NCBI GenBank assembly: GCA_016933025.1
Contig: JAFGBT010000005.1
Span: forward strand, 1 to 64,000
From: Spirochaetota bacterium
Lineage (GTDB): Bacteria; Spirochaetota; UBA4802; UBA5550
Direction: 5' to 3'
DNA: 64,000 nucleotides
Part shown: positions 53,756 through 61,433 of the stretch, in pieces
Numbering within the stretch: position 1 is the stretch's first letter
Layout of the letters: each line of letters starts with the position of its first letter
Made by a program: the position numbers and the translations under genes
The notes under the pieces: model-generated
The model's input: the letters and a program-made list of their open reading frames with translations, nothing else
Told to the model about the DNA's origin: nothing
Database searches by the model: none

Positions 53756-54895
53756 ATGAAACAAACCATCATCCTTTTCGCCCTGCTGTCGCTTGCTGTC
53801 ATATCCGGCTGTAAAAAGACCGGGGAAGGCGCCGGTGCTTTTATCGTACAGAATTATCTCGGCACGGTGACCATACAGGGCCCTGGCGGGAACAGACTCC
53901 CTGAAATCGGCGGACCGGTTTCGGAAGGCGACACCGTAATGACCGCGGGCAAGTCATCGGTCGACCTGGTATACGAAGAGTCCTCGCTGATCAGGATAAA
54001 CGAAAAGACCACGGTCCGAATCGACTCCCTCATGAAGCAGGTGAAAAACTCGACCGAGGTCTCGCTCACGGGCGGCTCGATTTTCACCACGGTCCAGAAG
54101 CTGAAAGCGGACGAGAATTTCCGGGTAAACACGCGGACCATGGTGGTCGCAGTCCGGGGCACCAGCTTCGGCGTGACCGCGGACGCAAATTCCTCACAGA
54201 CCGAGGTCCTCGCGGGCACGGTGAAGGTCAATCCGGTGCAGGACGGCGCGGTGGTCAGTGATGTCGTCACCGAGGTAAAGGAGAACAACAGGGCCGAGAT
54301 CAGGAAAGACCAGCTGCGAGAGCTTCTCCGGGACAGAAAAATCGCGGTGGCCGGAATCAGGGCCGAGCGCATGAAGAAGCTGCGCGCCGACCTGGGCGAG
54401 ATCGACGGGGCGGTCGTCGACCGCCTGAATCCCCGCCTGAGAGAGGAATTCAGGATGAAGCTTCTCAGGATGAAGCGGGAGCGCTTCGAAGTGATGGAGT
54501 CCCAGAGGGATGAGCGGGTAAAGAAGTTCCTCGAGATGAAGAAGGAGCGGGGCGCGCGGATAAGGGAACGCTTCGCGGAACGGGCGGGCACGAAAGAGGG
54601 GCGAAAGGCCCTTCTGAAAGAGTGGCGCGAGAAGCGGGAATCCGCCGTGAAGGAGAGGCTCGAAAAACGAAAGGCAGTGATCGATAAAGAGCTGGATAAA
54701 AAGCAGGAGGCGCGCGAAAAGCTCCTTGAAAAAAGGAAAGAGCTGATGGAAGAGCGTGATGCCATTATCGAGGAGCGGCGCAGGGCGGGCCGGGAGGGTG
54801 TGGAAAAACCCGGCCCCGATCAGCGGCGCGAGAAGCTGAAAAAGATGCTGGAGAAGCGGAAAAAATCTGAAGCTGAAGCGCCGGTCTCGCTTTAA
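53756..54895 (+). CDS. FecR-domain lipoprotein with long charged C-terminal coil
   Basis: A 379-residue lipoprotein (signal ending LAVISGCKK, Cys about 19). Residues about 35-165 form a FecR domain (GPVSEGDTVMTAGKSSVDLVY, FRVNTRTMVVAVRGTSFGV). From about 185 to the end it is an almost uninterrupted Arg/Lys/Glu helix (REKRESAVKERLEKRKAVID and similar), which should form a long coiled coil in the periplasm or at the surface. FecR domains are usually anti-sigma regulators or surface-sensor domains; as a lipoprotein this one cannot contact a cytosolic sigma factor. The function is unknown. Confidence 0.78.
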   Translation: MKQTIILFALLSLAVISGCKKTGEGAGAFIVQNYLGTVTIQGPGGNRLPEIGGPVSEGDTVMTAGKSSVDLVYEESSLIRINEKTTVRIDSLMKQVKNSTEVSLTGGSIFTTVQKLKADENFRVNTRTMVVAVRGTSFGVTADANSSQTEVLAGTVKVNPVQDGAVVSDVVTEVKENNRAEIRKDQLRELLRDRKIAVAGIRAERMKKLRADLGEIDGAVVDRLNPRLREEFRMKLLRMKRERFEVMESQRDERVKKFLEMKKERGARIRERFAERAGTKEGRKALLKEWREKRESAVKERLEKRKAVIDKELDKKQEAREKLLEKRKELMEERDAIIEERRRAGREGVEKPGPDQRREKLKKMLEKRKKSEAEAPVSL

Positions 54896-54947
54896 AGCAC
54901 AACAGATCGCGGCGGCCCGCATGATTTACAATGGGGGGAATAATGCC

Positions 54948-55175
54948 ATGAAACGAACATTTTTTTCAGTACTATTTTCACTGGCAGTATTAGCGTCTGC
55001 ATGCAAGCAGAATAAGGATAGCGTCGATTGCGATGAAGAAATGAAAAAGTGGATACCGGTTATAACTATTCAATGCTCCGATTCAGAACATATGGGATAT
55101 ACTGATTTTGATACGTGTACAGCGGCTCTTTATTTTCAAATTGAATGCAGCCTCCAATGCACACTGTGCATGTAG
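54948..55175 (+). CDS. Small cysteine-rich lipoprotein
   Basis: The ATG at 54948 is preceded by GGGGGGAA. The 75-residue product has a signal ending in a lipobox (VLASACKQ) and six further cysteines in the mature part (VDCDEE, IQCSDSE, DTCTAA, ECSLQCTLCM), so disulfide bonds are likely. No family is recognised. It is 52 bases after the FecR gene and possibly co-transcribed. Confidence 0.55.
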   Translation: MKRTFFSVLFSLAVLASACKQNKDSVDCDEEMKKWIPVITIQCSDSEHMGYTDFDTCTAALYFQIECSLQCTLCM

Positions 55176-55240
55176 TTTGATTCAAGCCGACATTACATTA
55201 CCTTGATGCTTTATCATACATGATTTTGCACCACCATGAT

Positions 55241-55341
55241 GCCCGGCCCGGGAGACGAAATGGGCCGTATAGCAAAGCTGATACGGCCCATCGGGAGCCA
55301 ACTGGCAAACAAAAAGCTCTGGATAGGGGAATTACAATTTA
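55241..55341 (-). repeat. Dispersed intergenic repeat, copy A
   Basis: The first of five related copies in the same orientation. The conserved block is the complement of GGCAAACAAAAAGCTCTGGA onward to 55341. Its centre is a perfect hairpin, ATGGGCCGTAT (55260-55270) and ATACGGCCCAT (55281-55291). It lies downstream of the reverse-strand gene at 55373. Confidence 0.7.
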
Positions 55342-55372
55342 TCGCCGTTGAAGCACCGTTTATAAGCGTGGC

Positions 55373-55972
55373 TTATCTCTTTCTCATTCGCCTGCGCACG
55401 GCCGCCGTCCCAAGTACGAGTCCCATCAGGGCGACAAGCCCCAGGGCGGCCGGACCGAGGGACCGTTTACCCGCTGCTCCCGTGGCAGCTGTGGCATCGC
55501 ATCCCGATGAGTCGTCTTGATTCTGCGAGAGCATGAGAAGGGCAAGGGTGTCTGATCCTCCTGTAACTCCCGTACCCGCGAGATTCGCCGAAACAGGCGA
55601 CATTATATCAGTGCAATCGGCAAATAGGGACGCGGCAAACGCCCTTTCTGAATCGGGAGAGAAGACGATATTAGCGGTGCAACTACCGCTCGGGTCAATA
55701 TCCCCGGTGCAGGTATGAGAATCAATTGAGAAATTTCCCGCGTCAGCACCATCGATAGAAAGAGTAATCGTAGATGTTGAGCACCACATGTCTTTAGTAA
55801 TTGTAAAGCTGGTGGTGTCCGACGACCCTAGTGTAACATTTCCGAAATCGTATTCTGTTGGGGCAAATGTTATCCCGCATGGTGGACTTGTGTACACGTA
55901 ACCGGGAATCAGTGCAATGCTACAAATAACAGCTGCCAGAACAATCAGAAAAAGAAGAGATAATTTTTTCAT
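55373..55972 (-). CDS. Secreted ASH-domain protein with C-terminal sorting tail (1 of 2)
   Basis: A 199-residue protein with a signal peptide (1-28) and one choice-of-anchor-D/ASH-like beta domain (FAPTEYDFGNVTLGSSDTTS ... ADAGNFSIDSHTCTGDIDPS ... NIVFSPDSERA). The C-terminus is a tripartite tail: SSGCDATAATGAAGKR, a hydrophobic helix (GPAALGLVALMGLVLGTAAV) and RRRMRKR. That pattern resembles Myxo-CTERM or Synerg-CTERM style sorting signals, in which a Gly-Cys is processed and the protein is anchored at the surface. The gene next to it has a nearly identical tail. It lies in the repeat-punctuated block between copies A and B. Confidence 0.72.
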   Translation of the reverse strand: MKKLSLLFLIVLAAVICSIALIPGYVYTSPPCGITFAPTEYDFGNVTLGSSDTTSFTITKDMWCSTSTITLSIDGADAGNFSIDSHTCTGDIDPSGSCTANIVFSPDSERAFAASLFADCTDIMSPVSANLAGTGVTGGSDTLALLMLSQNQDDSSGCDATAATGAAGKRSLGPAALGLVALMGLVLGTAAVRRRMRKR

Positions 55973-56089
55973 TACTCCCCCTGAGATATTGTTATTTTTT
56001 GAAGGTCAGAATCGATTAAAATATAAACAAATAATCGTAAATTGTCAACAGATTAATATTATAAAGAGGAAGTCGCTGCTACTCCGGCC

Positions 56090-56187
56090 CAGCCCCCTGC
56101 GGCACAGAGACAATTATCTACAGTGACTATACAATATCCGCAGAGCCTTGGAAAGCAAAAAGCTCTGGATAGGTGAATTACAATTTA
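56090..56187 (-). repeat. Dispersed intergenic repeat, copy B
   Basis: It shares with copy A the block from GGAAAGCAAAAAGCTCTGGA to CAATTTA, and the identity continues into the 3' end of the gene at 56219, just as for copy A and its gene. The middle aligns with copy E (CTGCGGATAT and ACTGTAGATAA in the complement). Confidence 0.7.
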
Positions 56188-56218
56188 TCGCCGCTAAAGC
56201 GCCGTTTATAAGCGCGGC

Positions 56219-56836
56219 TTATCTCTTTCTCATTCGCCTGCGCACGGCCGCCGTCCCAAGCACGAGTCCCATCAGGGCGACAAGCCCCAGGGCGGCCGGA
56301 CCGAAACCGCGCCTGCCCGCGGCGCCCGTTGACGCGGTGGCGTTGCAGCCGTCCGAGTCGTCATTGTTGAGCAGGGAAAGAAGGATGGCGGATGAGCCGC
56401 TTTCCGCTCCCGCTTCCGTTCCCGTACCGGAGAGGTCCATGCTGTCAGATGAAGAATCTACTTGTAAAGCCGCATCAGTGTAGTTTCCCGAAGCGGTGGG
56501 AGAAAAAGCCAGGGTCGCGGTACAGGTGCTCCCGGAGGAGACTGTAGACGGGCATGTATCCGAGATCAAATCGAACTGGTCCGCATTGGCTCCTGTTAAG
56601 CTCAGGTTAAAACCGGTCCAGGTTTCGCCTCCTCCGCACGCGCCATTATCACCAATAGTGATCGTGACCGTTGTTTCACCTGAGGTATCTCCAACTGGTA
56701 CTGAGCCGAAATCATATGTTGTGGGAGAAAATGAAGCATATAAACTACAGGCCACTGCGTTTAAATCGGTTTTTACAGTTACGCATACGATTGCGCAGAC
56801 TATGCTTGCAATACTAACAATAAGTAGCTTTTTCAT
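56219..56836 (-). CDS. Secreted ASH-domain protein with C-terminal sorting tail (2 of 2)
   Basis: A 205-residue paralogue of the neighbour at 55373: signal peptide (1-30), one ASH/choice-of-anchor-D domain (FSPTTYDFGSVPVGDTSGET ... ADQFDLISDTCPSTVSSG) and the tail DSDGCNATASTGAAGRR, the same hydrophobic helix (GPAALGLVALMGLVLGTAAV) and RRRMRKR. The tails are near-identical at DNA level, while the globular domains have diverged strongly, implying an old duplication with a preserved or converted 3' end. It lies between repeat copies B and C. Confidence 0.72.
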   Translation of the reverse strand: MKKLLIVSIASIVCAIVCVTVKTDLNAVACSLYASFSPTTYDFGSVPVGDTSGETTVTITIGDNGACGGGETWTGFNLSLTGANADQFDLISDTCPSTVSSGSTCTATLAFSPTASGNYTDAALQVDSSSDSMDLSGTGTEAGAESGSSAILLSLLNNDDSDGCNATASTGAAGRRGFGPAALGLVALMGLVLGTAAVRRRMRKR

Positions 56837-57231
56837 AAAACCTCCGGGATGAGAATGTTCAAAAATATACAGCCAGAAAAAAAGATTGGGTTAGCATAAT
56901 TGATGTAGATAATATAGTCAAAATGCTTAAATATGTCAATAATTATTAAAACACACTCTTGAATAAATATTGTACATAAATGATAAATTGTCTGAAATGT
57001 TTGTGAGGTGTTCGGATTTATTCTTTATAATTAAGCAATCCGCTTTTTGATTGAAATTGAAAATGTTTATGATTAAGAAGAATGGTACTTGTATCACTGG
57101 AGGTCATGCGATACAAGGCCCTTTCATTTGCCGTGACTACGGCATACCTGAAGGGCCCTGACAGGCAATATGTTCCGGACAAGCGTGTTAAGATTTACCT
57201 CACAGTAAATTACACAGGAGAGGGATCCATC
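56837..57231. other. AT-rich intergenic region (395 bases) containing repeat copy C
   Basis: The first 230 bases are AT-rich and without recognisable features, probably including the promoter of the reverse-strand gene at 56836. Copy C of the dispersed repeat fills 57101-57197. A reading frame open from 57082 into the next gene runs through the repeat and is not taken as its start. Confidence 0.5.
57101..57197 (-). repeat. Dispersed intergenic repeat, copy C
   Basis: The most diverged sequence of the five but with a clear hairpin: CAAGGCCCTTTCA (from about 57114) against TGAAGGGCCCTG (about 57149-57160), with TGCCGT/ACGGCA nested inside. The block GACAGGCAATATGTTCCGGA to GATTTA aligns with the other copies. 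Confidence 0.6.
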
Positions 57232-58272
57232 ATGATTGATTTAATACTGGTAGTCACGGCTCTCGTCACGCTTTCGTTCCTCTGCTCGATCATGGAATCG
57301 GTGATATTATCGATCAGCAGGCCATACATTCGCATCCTGCTTGATTCAAAAAAGCATTATGGATCAATTCTGAAAAGAATGAAGGATGATATCAATGAGC
57401 CGATTGCCGCGATTCTCACCCTGAACACCATCGCCCACACGGTAGGTGCCGCGGTTGCCGGAGCGATCGCGGCGGAACTGTTCGGTTCCCGATGGATGGG
57501 CCTGTTTTCGGCGATACTGACGCTGCTGATTCTGGTATTATCGGAAATAATCCCTAAAACAATTGGCGCACGCTATTGGAAACTGCTGAGCCGCCCGAGC
57601 GCCTATCTTCTCCGGTCATTGATTTTCATACTCAAGCCGTTACTAGTGCCGATGAATTTCATCTCAAGATTGTTTGCCCGGGCGGACCAGGGAGAGCAGG
57701 TCAGCAAGGCGGAGATTTTCAATTTCATGCGAATGGGATATGACCAGGGGGTGATAGAAAAGAGTGAATTAATGATCATGGATAATCTCTTGAAGCTCAG
57801 GGATGTCCGTGTCAAAGACATCATGACCCCGAGACAGGTTGTCGAGTACCTGGAGCCCGATCAAAAAATCGGGGATATACGGGAGACCGTGCCGGGCCTG
57901 AACTTTTCCCGCATCCCGCTCTATAACAGCAGGACGAACAGGATTTTCGGCTCTGTTCTCAGAAGGGATTTGATGAAATTGATACACGAAAAAAAGTTTA
58001 ATAAATCGATCCGCTCGCTGAGCGGCAAGCCGGAATACATTCCTGATGCGACGTCGGTCTTGAAGCTTGTAAAACAGTTCGTGAAAAAAGGGGTTCACCT
58101 GGGGTTTGTCATAAATGAATTCGGCGATTATACCGGTATTGTAACTCTCGAGGACGCGATTGAAACGTTGCTTGGCGTTGAAATCGTTGACGAGTATGAC
58201 CCGGTGGTTGACATGCGGGCGCTGGCCCTGCAAAAAATGGCCGTCCGGAAAAAAAAGGGCAAGAAAAAGTGA
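57232..58272 (+). CDS. CNNM/CBS-domain membrane protein (CorC/HlyC family)
   Basis: The ATG at 57232 with AGGAGAGGG upstream gives a 346-residue protein. It has a DUF21/CNNM transmembrane domain with three to four helices (about 1-185; SIMESVILSISRPYIRILL, LSEIIPKTIGARYWKLL) and two CBS domains (about 205-330; VKDIMTPRQVVEYLEPDQKI, GFVINEFGDYTGIVTLEDAIE). Relatives are Mg/Co transport-linked membrane proteins. The usual C-terminal CorC_HlyC domain is missing, so it is a short form. It is the only forward gene of the repeat-rich block. Confidence 0.87.
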   Translation: MIDLILVVTALVTLSFLCSIMESVILSISRPYIRILLDSKKHYGSILKRMKDDINEPIAAILTLNTIAHTVGAAVAGAIAAELFGSRWMGLFSAILTLLILVLSEIIPKTIGARYWKLLSRPSAYLLRSLIFILKPLLVPMNFISRLFARADQGEQVSKAEIFNFMRMGYDQGVIEKSELMIMDNLLKLRDVRVKDIMTPRQVVEYLEPDQKIGDIRETVPGLNFSRIPLYNSRTNRIFGSVLRRDLMKLIHEKKFNKSIRSLSGKPEYIPDATSVLKLVKQFVKKGVHLGFVINEFGDYTGIVTLEDAIETLLGVEIVDEYDPVVDMRALALQKMAVRKKKGKKK

Positions 58273-58317
58273 AACTGAGCTCTGATGTAATCAACTCGGT
58301 TCAGCGGACCGCGTCAT

Positions 58318-58361
58318 CGCCCCTACAGGGGCGGAGAAAGGGGCCCGGTAATGCCGGGCCC
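58318..58361. terminator. Double-hairpin bidirectional terminator
   Basis: CGCCCCT-AC-AGGGGCG (58318-58333) and GGGCCCGG-TAATG-CCGGGCCC (58341-58361) stand between convergent genes ending at 58272 and 58393. Confidence 0.65.
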
Positions 58362-58392
58362 GCGCTCCGGGAAGCGGTCTATCTGAAATCGG

Positions 58393-60018
58393 TCATTGCA
58401 CGTACTGCACTATCGCGAAATCATCATTCGATCCGTTGCTGGCGGTGCCGGCCGCGATGATCCGGTCTGTCGTGAGAAGCACCGCGCGTATGCGGCTTGT
58501 CCCGGGACCGACCTGCGTTCTCACGATACCGTCGATGCCGAAGGTCGTGTCGACGCTCCCGGTCGAGGAATAGCGTGAAAGGGCGAAGTCGGTGCCAGCG
58601 CCGTCGGCCATGGACCCGGCGAGAACGATCTTGTTGTCCGATTGAACCGCGAGGCTGTTGCACATGTCAGACAACGTGCCCAGGTCCGATATCAGCGTAC
58701 CGCTGCTCCCGAAGGTGGTGTACAGGCTGCCAGATGAGTTGTATTCCGCCATGGCGAAATCATAAACATTGGTGGAGGTTTCCACTGTCCCTCCAACGAG
58801 TATCCGTCCACTAGATAATATTTTCACCGAACTCACCAATGAGTCGTGGGAATTCAGCACGGTTTGCACTATCCCGTCAGTATCGAAGCCGGTATCGACC
58901 GTTCCGTCTGCGTTGTAGCGCACCAAGGAGAACGCGTCATGACCGGACGCGGGACTTTTTCCGGCGGCGATTATCTTCCCGTCAGACTGGATGGCCACGG
59001 AGTACGCATATTCGTAATTGCTGGCGACATGTGTGGTGGCTATGCCGTCGCTGCTGAAGGCGGTGTCCAGCGTTCCGTTGGCATTGTATCGGACCACTGC
59101 GAAATCCTGTTCGTCCGGCGAGCCGTCTATTGTCGCATATCCGGCGACGACGATTTTATTGTCGGTCTGTATCGCGACGTCGAGTGCCATATCCGCGAGA
59201 CCGTCTATGTCAGTGGTGACAATACCGGTGGTCATGCTGAAGGTACTATCCAGAGAGCCGTTCGGAATATAGCGTGCCACCGCGAAATTGCCGTCCGAAT
59301 GCCCCGCGACGACGATGTTGCCGGCTCCGTCAATGGCGACGCCGCGCGCTGCCGAGTTGGTGCCGATGATGGTCATAATCTTGCCGCCAGTCCCAAACCC
59401 GGTGTCAAGAGTTCCATTGGTGTTGAACCGGGCCAGCGCGAAACAGCTACCGCCGGCGTACTCGGTTTCTCCTACAACGATGACCTTGCCGTCGGACTGC
59501 AGTACGGCGTCCCACGCCGTTTCATCGCATGAGTTGATATCCGCGGTGGCCATGCCGCCGGTGCCGAAGGCGGTATCCAGGTATCCGTGCTCCGGTCTTG
59601 TCGAGAAGCTCCAGGTGTAGTCGCCCCCCAGCGGGTTGCCTGCCAGGTCCCGTATTGCGGAGTCCAGCGTCACGGTGAATACCGTCCCTGCGGACAGGGG
59701 GCTGTCCGGGGTAAAGGTTGCCGTGGCGCCGAGAGTGCTGATATCCCCGCCGATATCGGACGATCCGTCATTGACCGTGAAGGATGAATCGGTAATCGTA
59801 GCCGCGTCCATCTCTTCGCTGAAGGTCACCTGGATTACCGTGCTGGTGAGCACATCGGCTGCATCATCCGATGGACTGGTCGATACGACAGTCGGCGCGA
59901 TGGCATCCAGCGCGCCTGCGAGCAGCGCAAACGGCGAATCACCAGATTCTTTTTTGCATGAAACAATGCATAAAAGGCTGATAATAAAGAGGGCGCATGC
60001 AAATTGTATCTGTTTCAT
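58393..60018 (-). CDS. Lipoprotein with Ig-like domain and seven delta-60 repeats
   Basis: The ATG at 60018 has a GAGG 7 bases upstream; 60024 is a less likely start. The 541-residue product has a lipoprotein-like signal (LCIVSCKKE). A bacterial Ig-like domain of the SbsA type (about 42-145: VVSTSPSDDAADV ... SAGTVFTVTLDSAIRDLAGN) follows, then seven delta-60 repeats of about 53 residues (pattern LDTxFGTGG ... AxQSDGKIxxAGxxxxGxxDFAxxRYNxxG) that form a beta-propeller-like fold. It is probably exposed at the surface and may bind other macromolecules. It lacks the sorting tail of the ASH proteins. It lies between repeat copies C and D. Confidence 0.85.
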   Translation of the reverse strand: MKQIQFACALFIISLLCIVSCKKESGDSPFALLAGALDAIAPTVVSTSPSDDAADVLTSTVIQVTFSEEMDAATITDSSFTVNDGSSDIGGDISTLGATATFTPDSPLSAGTVFTVTLDSAIRDLAGNPLGGDYTWSFSTRPEHGYLDTAFGTGGMATADINSCDETAWDAVLQSDGKVIVVGETEYAGGSCFALARFNTNGTLDTGFGTGGKIMTIIGTNSAARGVAIDGAGNIVVAGHSDGNFAVARYIPNGSLDSTFSMTTGIVTTDIDGLADMALDVAIQTDNKIVVAGYATIDGSPDEQDFAVVRYNANGTLDTAFSSDGIATTHVASNYEYAYSVAIQSDGKIIAAGKSPASGHDAFSLVRYNADGTVDTGFDTDGIVQTVLNSHDSLVSSVKILSSGRILVGGTVETSTNVYDFAMAEYNSSGSLYTTFGSSGTLISDLGTLSDMCNSLAVQSDNKIVLAGSMADGAGTDFALSRYSSTGSVDTTFGIDGIVRTQVGPGTSRIRAVLLTTDRIIAAGTASNGSNDDFAIVQYVQ

Positions 60019-60072
60019 ATGCATACCTCGTCATAGATTGGTTAAAAAAAGGAACGACAAATCGATTTAATT

Positions 60073-60202
60073 ATAATATCAGGGAATCTTCTCCACCAGC
60101 CAGCCCGGCTCTGTTGACGCAATGGGCCTTATCGGTAATTGTCTTAGCACATCAGCAGGGATCTGGCAAGCAAAAAGTTCTGGACAGGTGTGTTAAAATT
60201 TA
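60073..60202 (-). repeat. Dispersed intergenic repeat, copy D
   Basis: The block CTGGCAAGCAAAAAGTTCTG through GTTAAAATTTA is identical to copy E. Similarity with E extends upstream through ACATCAGCAGGG and to AATATCAGGGAA near 60076. The repeat ends exactly in the TAA stop codon (60200-60202) of the ankyrin gene. Confidence 0.75.
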
Positions 60203-61030
60203 TTTGATTGCATTATGTTTCTTTAATAATTCGATCGATTCATCTTCATATTTTTTCTCAGCAATAGCTAATGGAGTTTCACCTTTGTCATTTTTTATAT
60301 TTACATCAGCTCCATGTGATACGAGTAATTTTACAATATTATAATTCCCACGATCAATAGCAACATGCAAAGGGGTATTGCCATCATTGTCTTTGATATA
60401 TAACTTTGCCCCATGATTAATTAATTTTATAGCAATATCTTCTCTTCCACTTTCAGCTGCTTCAAATAGTCGAGTTTTACCTAATTTATTTCTTATATTT
60501 ACATCAGCACCATTATCTAGTAATACATTTATGTATTCGGTAAAACGTGGAAACTGAATAGGAGTATTTCCAAAATTATCTTTAGCATTTATGTTTGATC
60601 CATTTTTAATTAATAATTCAGCTATACGAGCATCCCGAGCTTCATGCAAGGGAGTTCTGCCCCATCTGTCTTTTGCATTTACATCAGCGCCATTTTTTAT
60701 CAAGAAATTTGCAATTTTATAATTCTGTGCCAAATGCAATGGAGTAAAATTATCACCTAATACTACTGCGTTAACATTTGCACCATTTATCAATAGTAAT
60801 TTGGCAACTTTAATATCTCCTGTTACATGAAGTGGTGTTCTACCATAACTATCTCTAATATTTACATCTATACCTTTATTTAGCAATTCTTGTACTTTAG
60901 CACTATCACCATCAATAGCTGCTTCATGCAAAGGGGATTCCAAACCTAAATTACAATTTATAACTAATATACAAGTAAAGTATATTAAGTTTTTTAATAT
61001 CTCATGAGATTTTTTTATCAAAGGAATCAT
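60200..61030 (-). CDS. Ankyrin-repeat lipoprotein, AT-rich
   Basis: A 276-residue protein of about eight ankyrin repeats (pattern GxTPLHxA ... LLxNGADVNAKD) from about residue 32 to the end. The N-terminus is a signal ending in a Cys (FTCILVINCNLG), a loose lipobox, so it is probably a periplasmic or surface lipoprotein. Some repeats are shortened (for example GRTPLHVTGDIKVAKLLLI). Base and codon use are far more AT-rich than in neighbouring genes, indicating separate origin. It is flanked by repeat copies D and E in the same orientation. The binding partner is unknown. Confidence 0.85.
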   Translation of the reverse strand: MIPLIKKSHEILKNLIYFTCILVINCNLGLESPLHEAAIDGDSAKVQELLNKGIDVNIRDSYGRTPLHVTGDIKVAKLLLINGANVNAVVLGDNFTPLHLAQNYKIANFLIKNGADVNAKDRWGRTPLHEARDARIAELLIKNGSNINAKDNFGNTPIQFPRFTEYINVLLDNGADVNIRNKLGKTRLFEAAESGREDIAIKLINHGAKLYIKDNDGNTPLHVAIDRGNYNIVKLLVSHGADVNIKNDKGETPLAIAEKKYEDESIELLKKHNAIK

Positions 61031-61044
61031 TTGTTATTTTTTTT

Positions 61045-61162
61045 AATATCAAGGAAACTGCGTCCGCATCAGCGGTGCCCGATGCGACACAAGGCCTTTT
61101 ATCTGCAGTAAGTATGGCACATCAGCAGGGCCCTGGCAAGCAAAAAGTTCTGGACAGGTGTG
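61045..61162 (-). repeat. Dispersed intergenic repeat, copy E
   Basis: The rightmost copy. It shares with D the 37-base core and the ACATCAGCAGGG block, with B the ATCTGCAGTAAG-type centre, and with C the GATGCGACACAAGGCC-type distal part. It lies just upstream of the ankyrin gene start. Confidence 0.75.
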
Positions 61163-61198
61163 TTAAAATTTACCCCGTAATAGATTGGCAGCACCCCG

Positions 61199-61245
61199 GT
61201 GACACGCAGGATGCGTGTCACTGCGAGGATGGCCCAGGATGGGCC
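61199..61245 (+). other. Two adjacent hairpins with identical AGGAT loops
   Basis: GTGACACGC-AGGAT-GCGTGTCAC (61199-61221) and GGCCC-AGGAT-GGGCC (61231-61245). An AGGA in a hairpin loop is the known RNA target of CsrA/RsmA-type proteins. A related GGCC-AGGAT-GGCC hairpin is on the reverse strand at 34638-34650. Confidence 0.55.
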
Positions 61246-61392
61246 TTCCGCAGCGAAAGCCTGAAGGCTGATGATAGACTCTTTAAAAATGTTGATGCAT
61301 TAACAGAATAGAAAAAACTAACTAACGCGAAGTGTTAACAAACATAAACCCTATTCAGCCCCCGCGGCGTTGAGCGGCGCCCTTTTCTTTCC

Positions 61393-61428
61393 GCCCCCTT
61401 TCTTTTGGGCGCGCAAAAGAAAGGGGGC
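61393..61428. terminator. Strong terminator hairpin after uvrD
   Basis: Perfect 15-base-pair arms GCCCCCTTTCTTTTG (61393-61407) and CAAAAGAAAGGGGGC (61414-61428) with loop GGCGCG, 6 bases beyond the reverse-strand stop codon at 61434. The stem has its own T-rich segments. Confidence 0.75.
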
Positions 61429-61433
61429 ATGAG

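Larger units (their letters stand above)
61031..61433. other. Intergenic region (403 bases) with repeat copy E, two AGGAT-loop hairpins and a terminator
   Basis: The features are annotated separately: repeat E 61045-61162, hairpins 61199-61245 and terminator 61393-61428. The remaining 61246-61392 shows nothing recognisable. The promoter of the ankyrin gene should lie in or near the repeat. Confidence 0.55.

Noticed and set aside
55236..55520. Forward open frame over repeat copy A (and the similar frame at 56148)
   Set aside because: Their resemblance to each other comes from the shared repeat and the antisense of the sorting-tail coding sequence; no start signal.
57082..57231. Fifty-residue N-terminal extension of the CNNM protein
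   Set aside because: The extension is translated repeat copy C and precedes a proper ribosome binding site and ATG at 57232 that starts the first transmembrane helix.
55241..61162. Canonical integron attC sites
   Set aside because: The repeats lack a consistent RYYYAAC / GTTRRRY core pair: copies C, D and E have a GTTAAxA, while A and B have ATTACAA at the same place, and no matching opposite core is seen. I report the array as cassette-like only.
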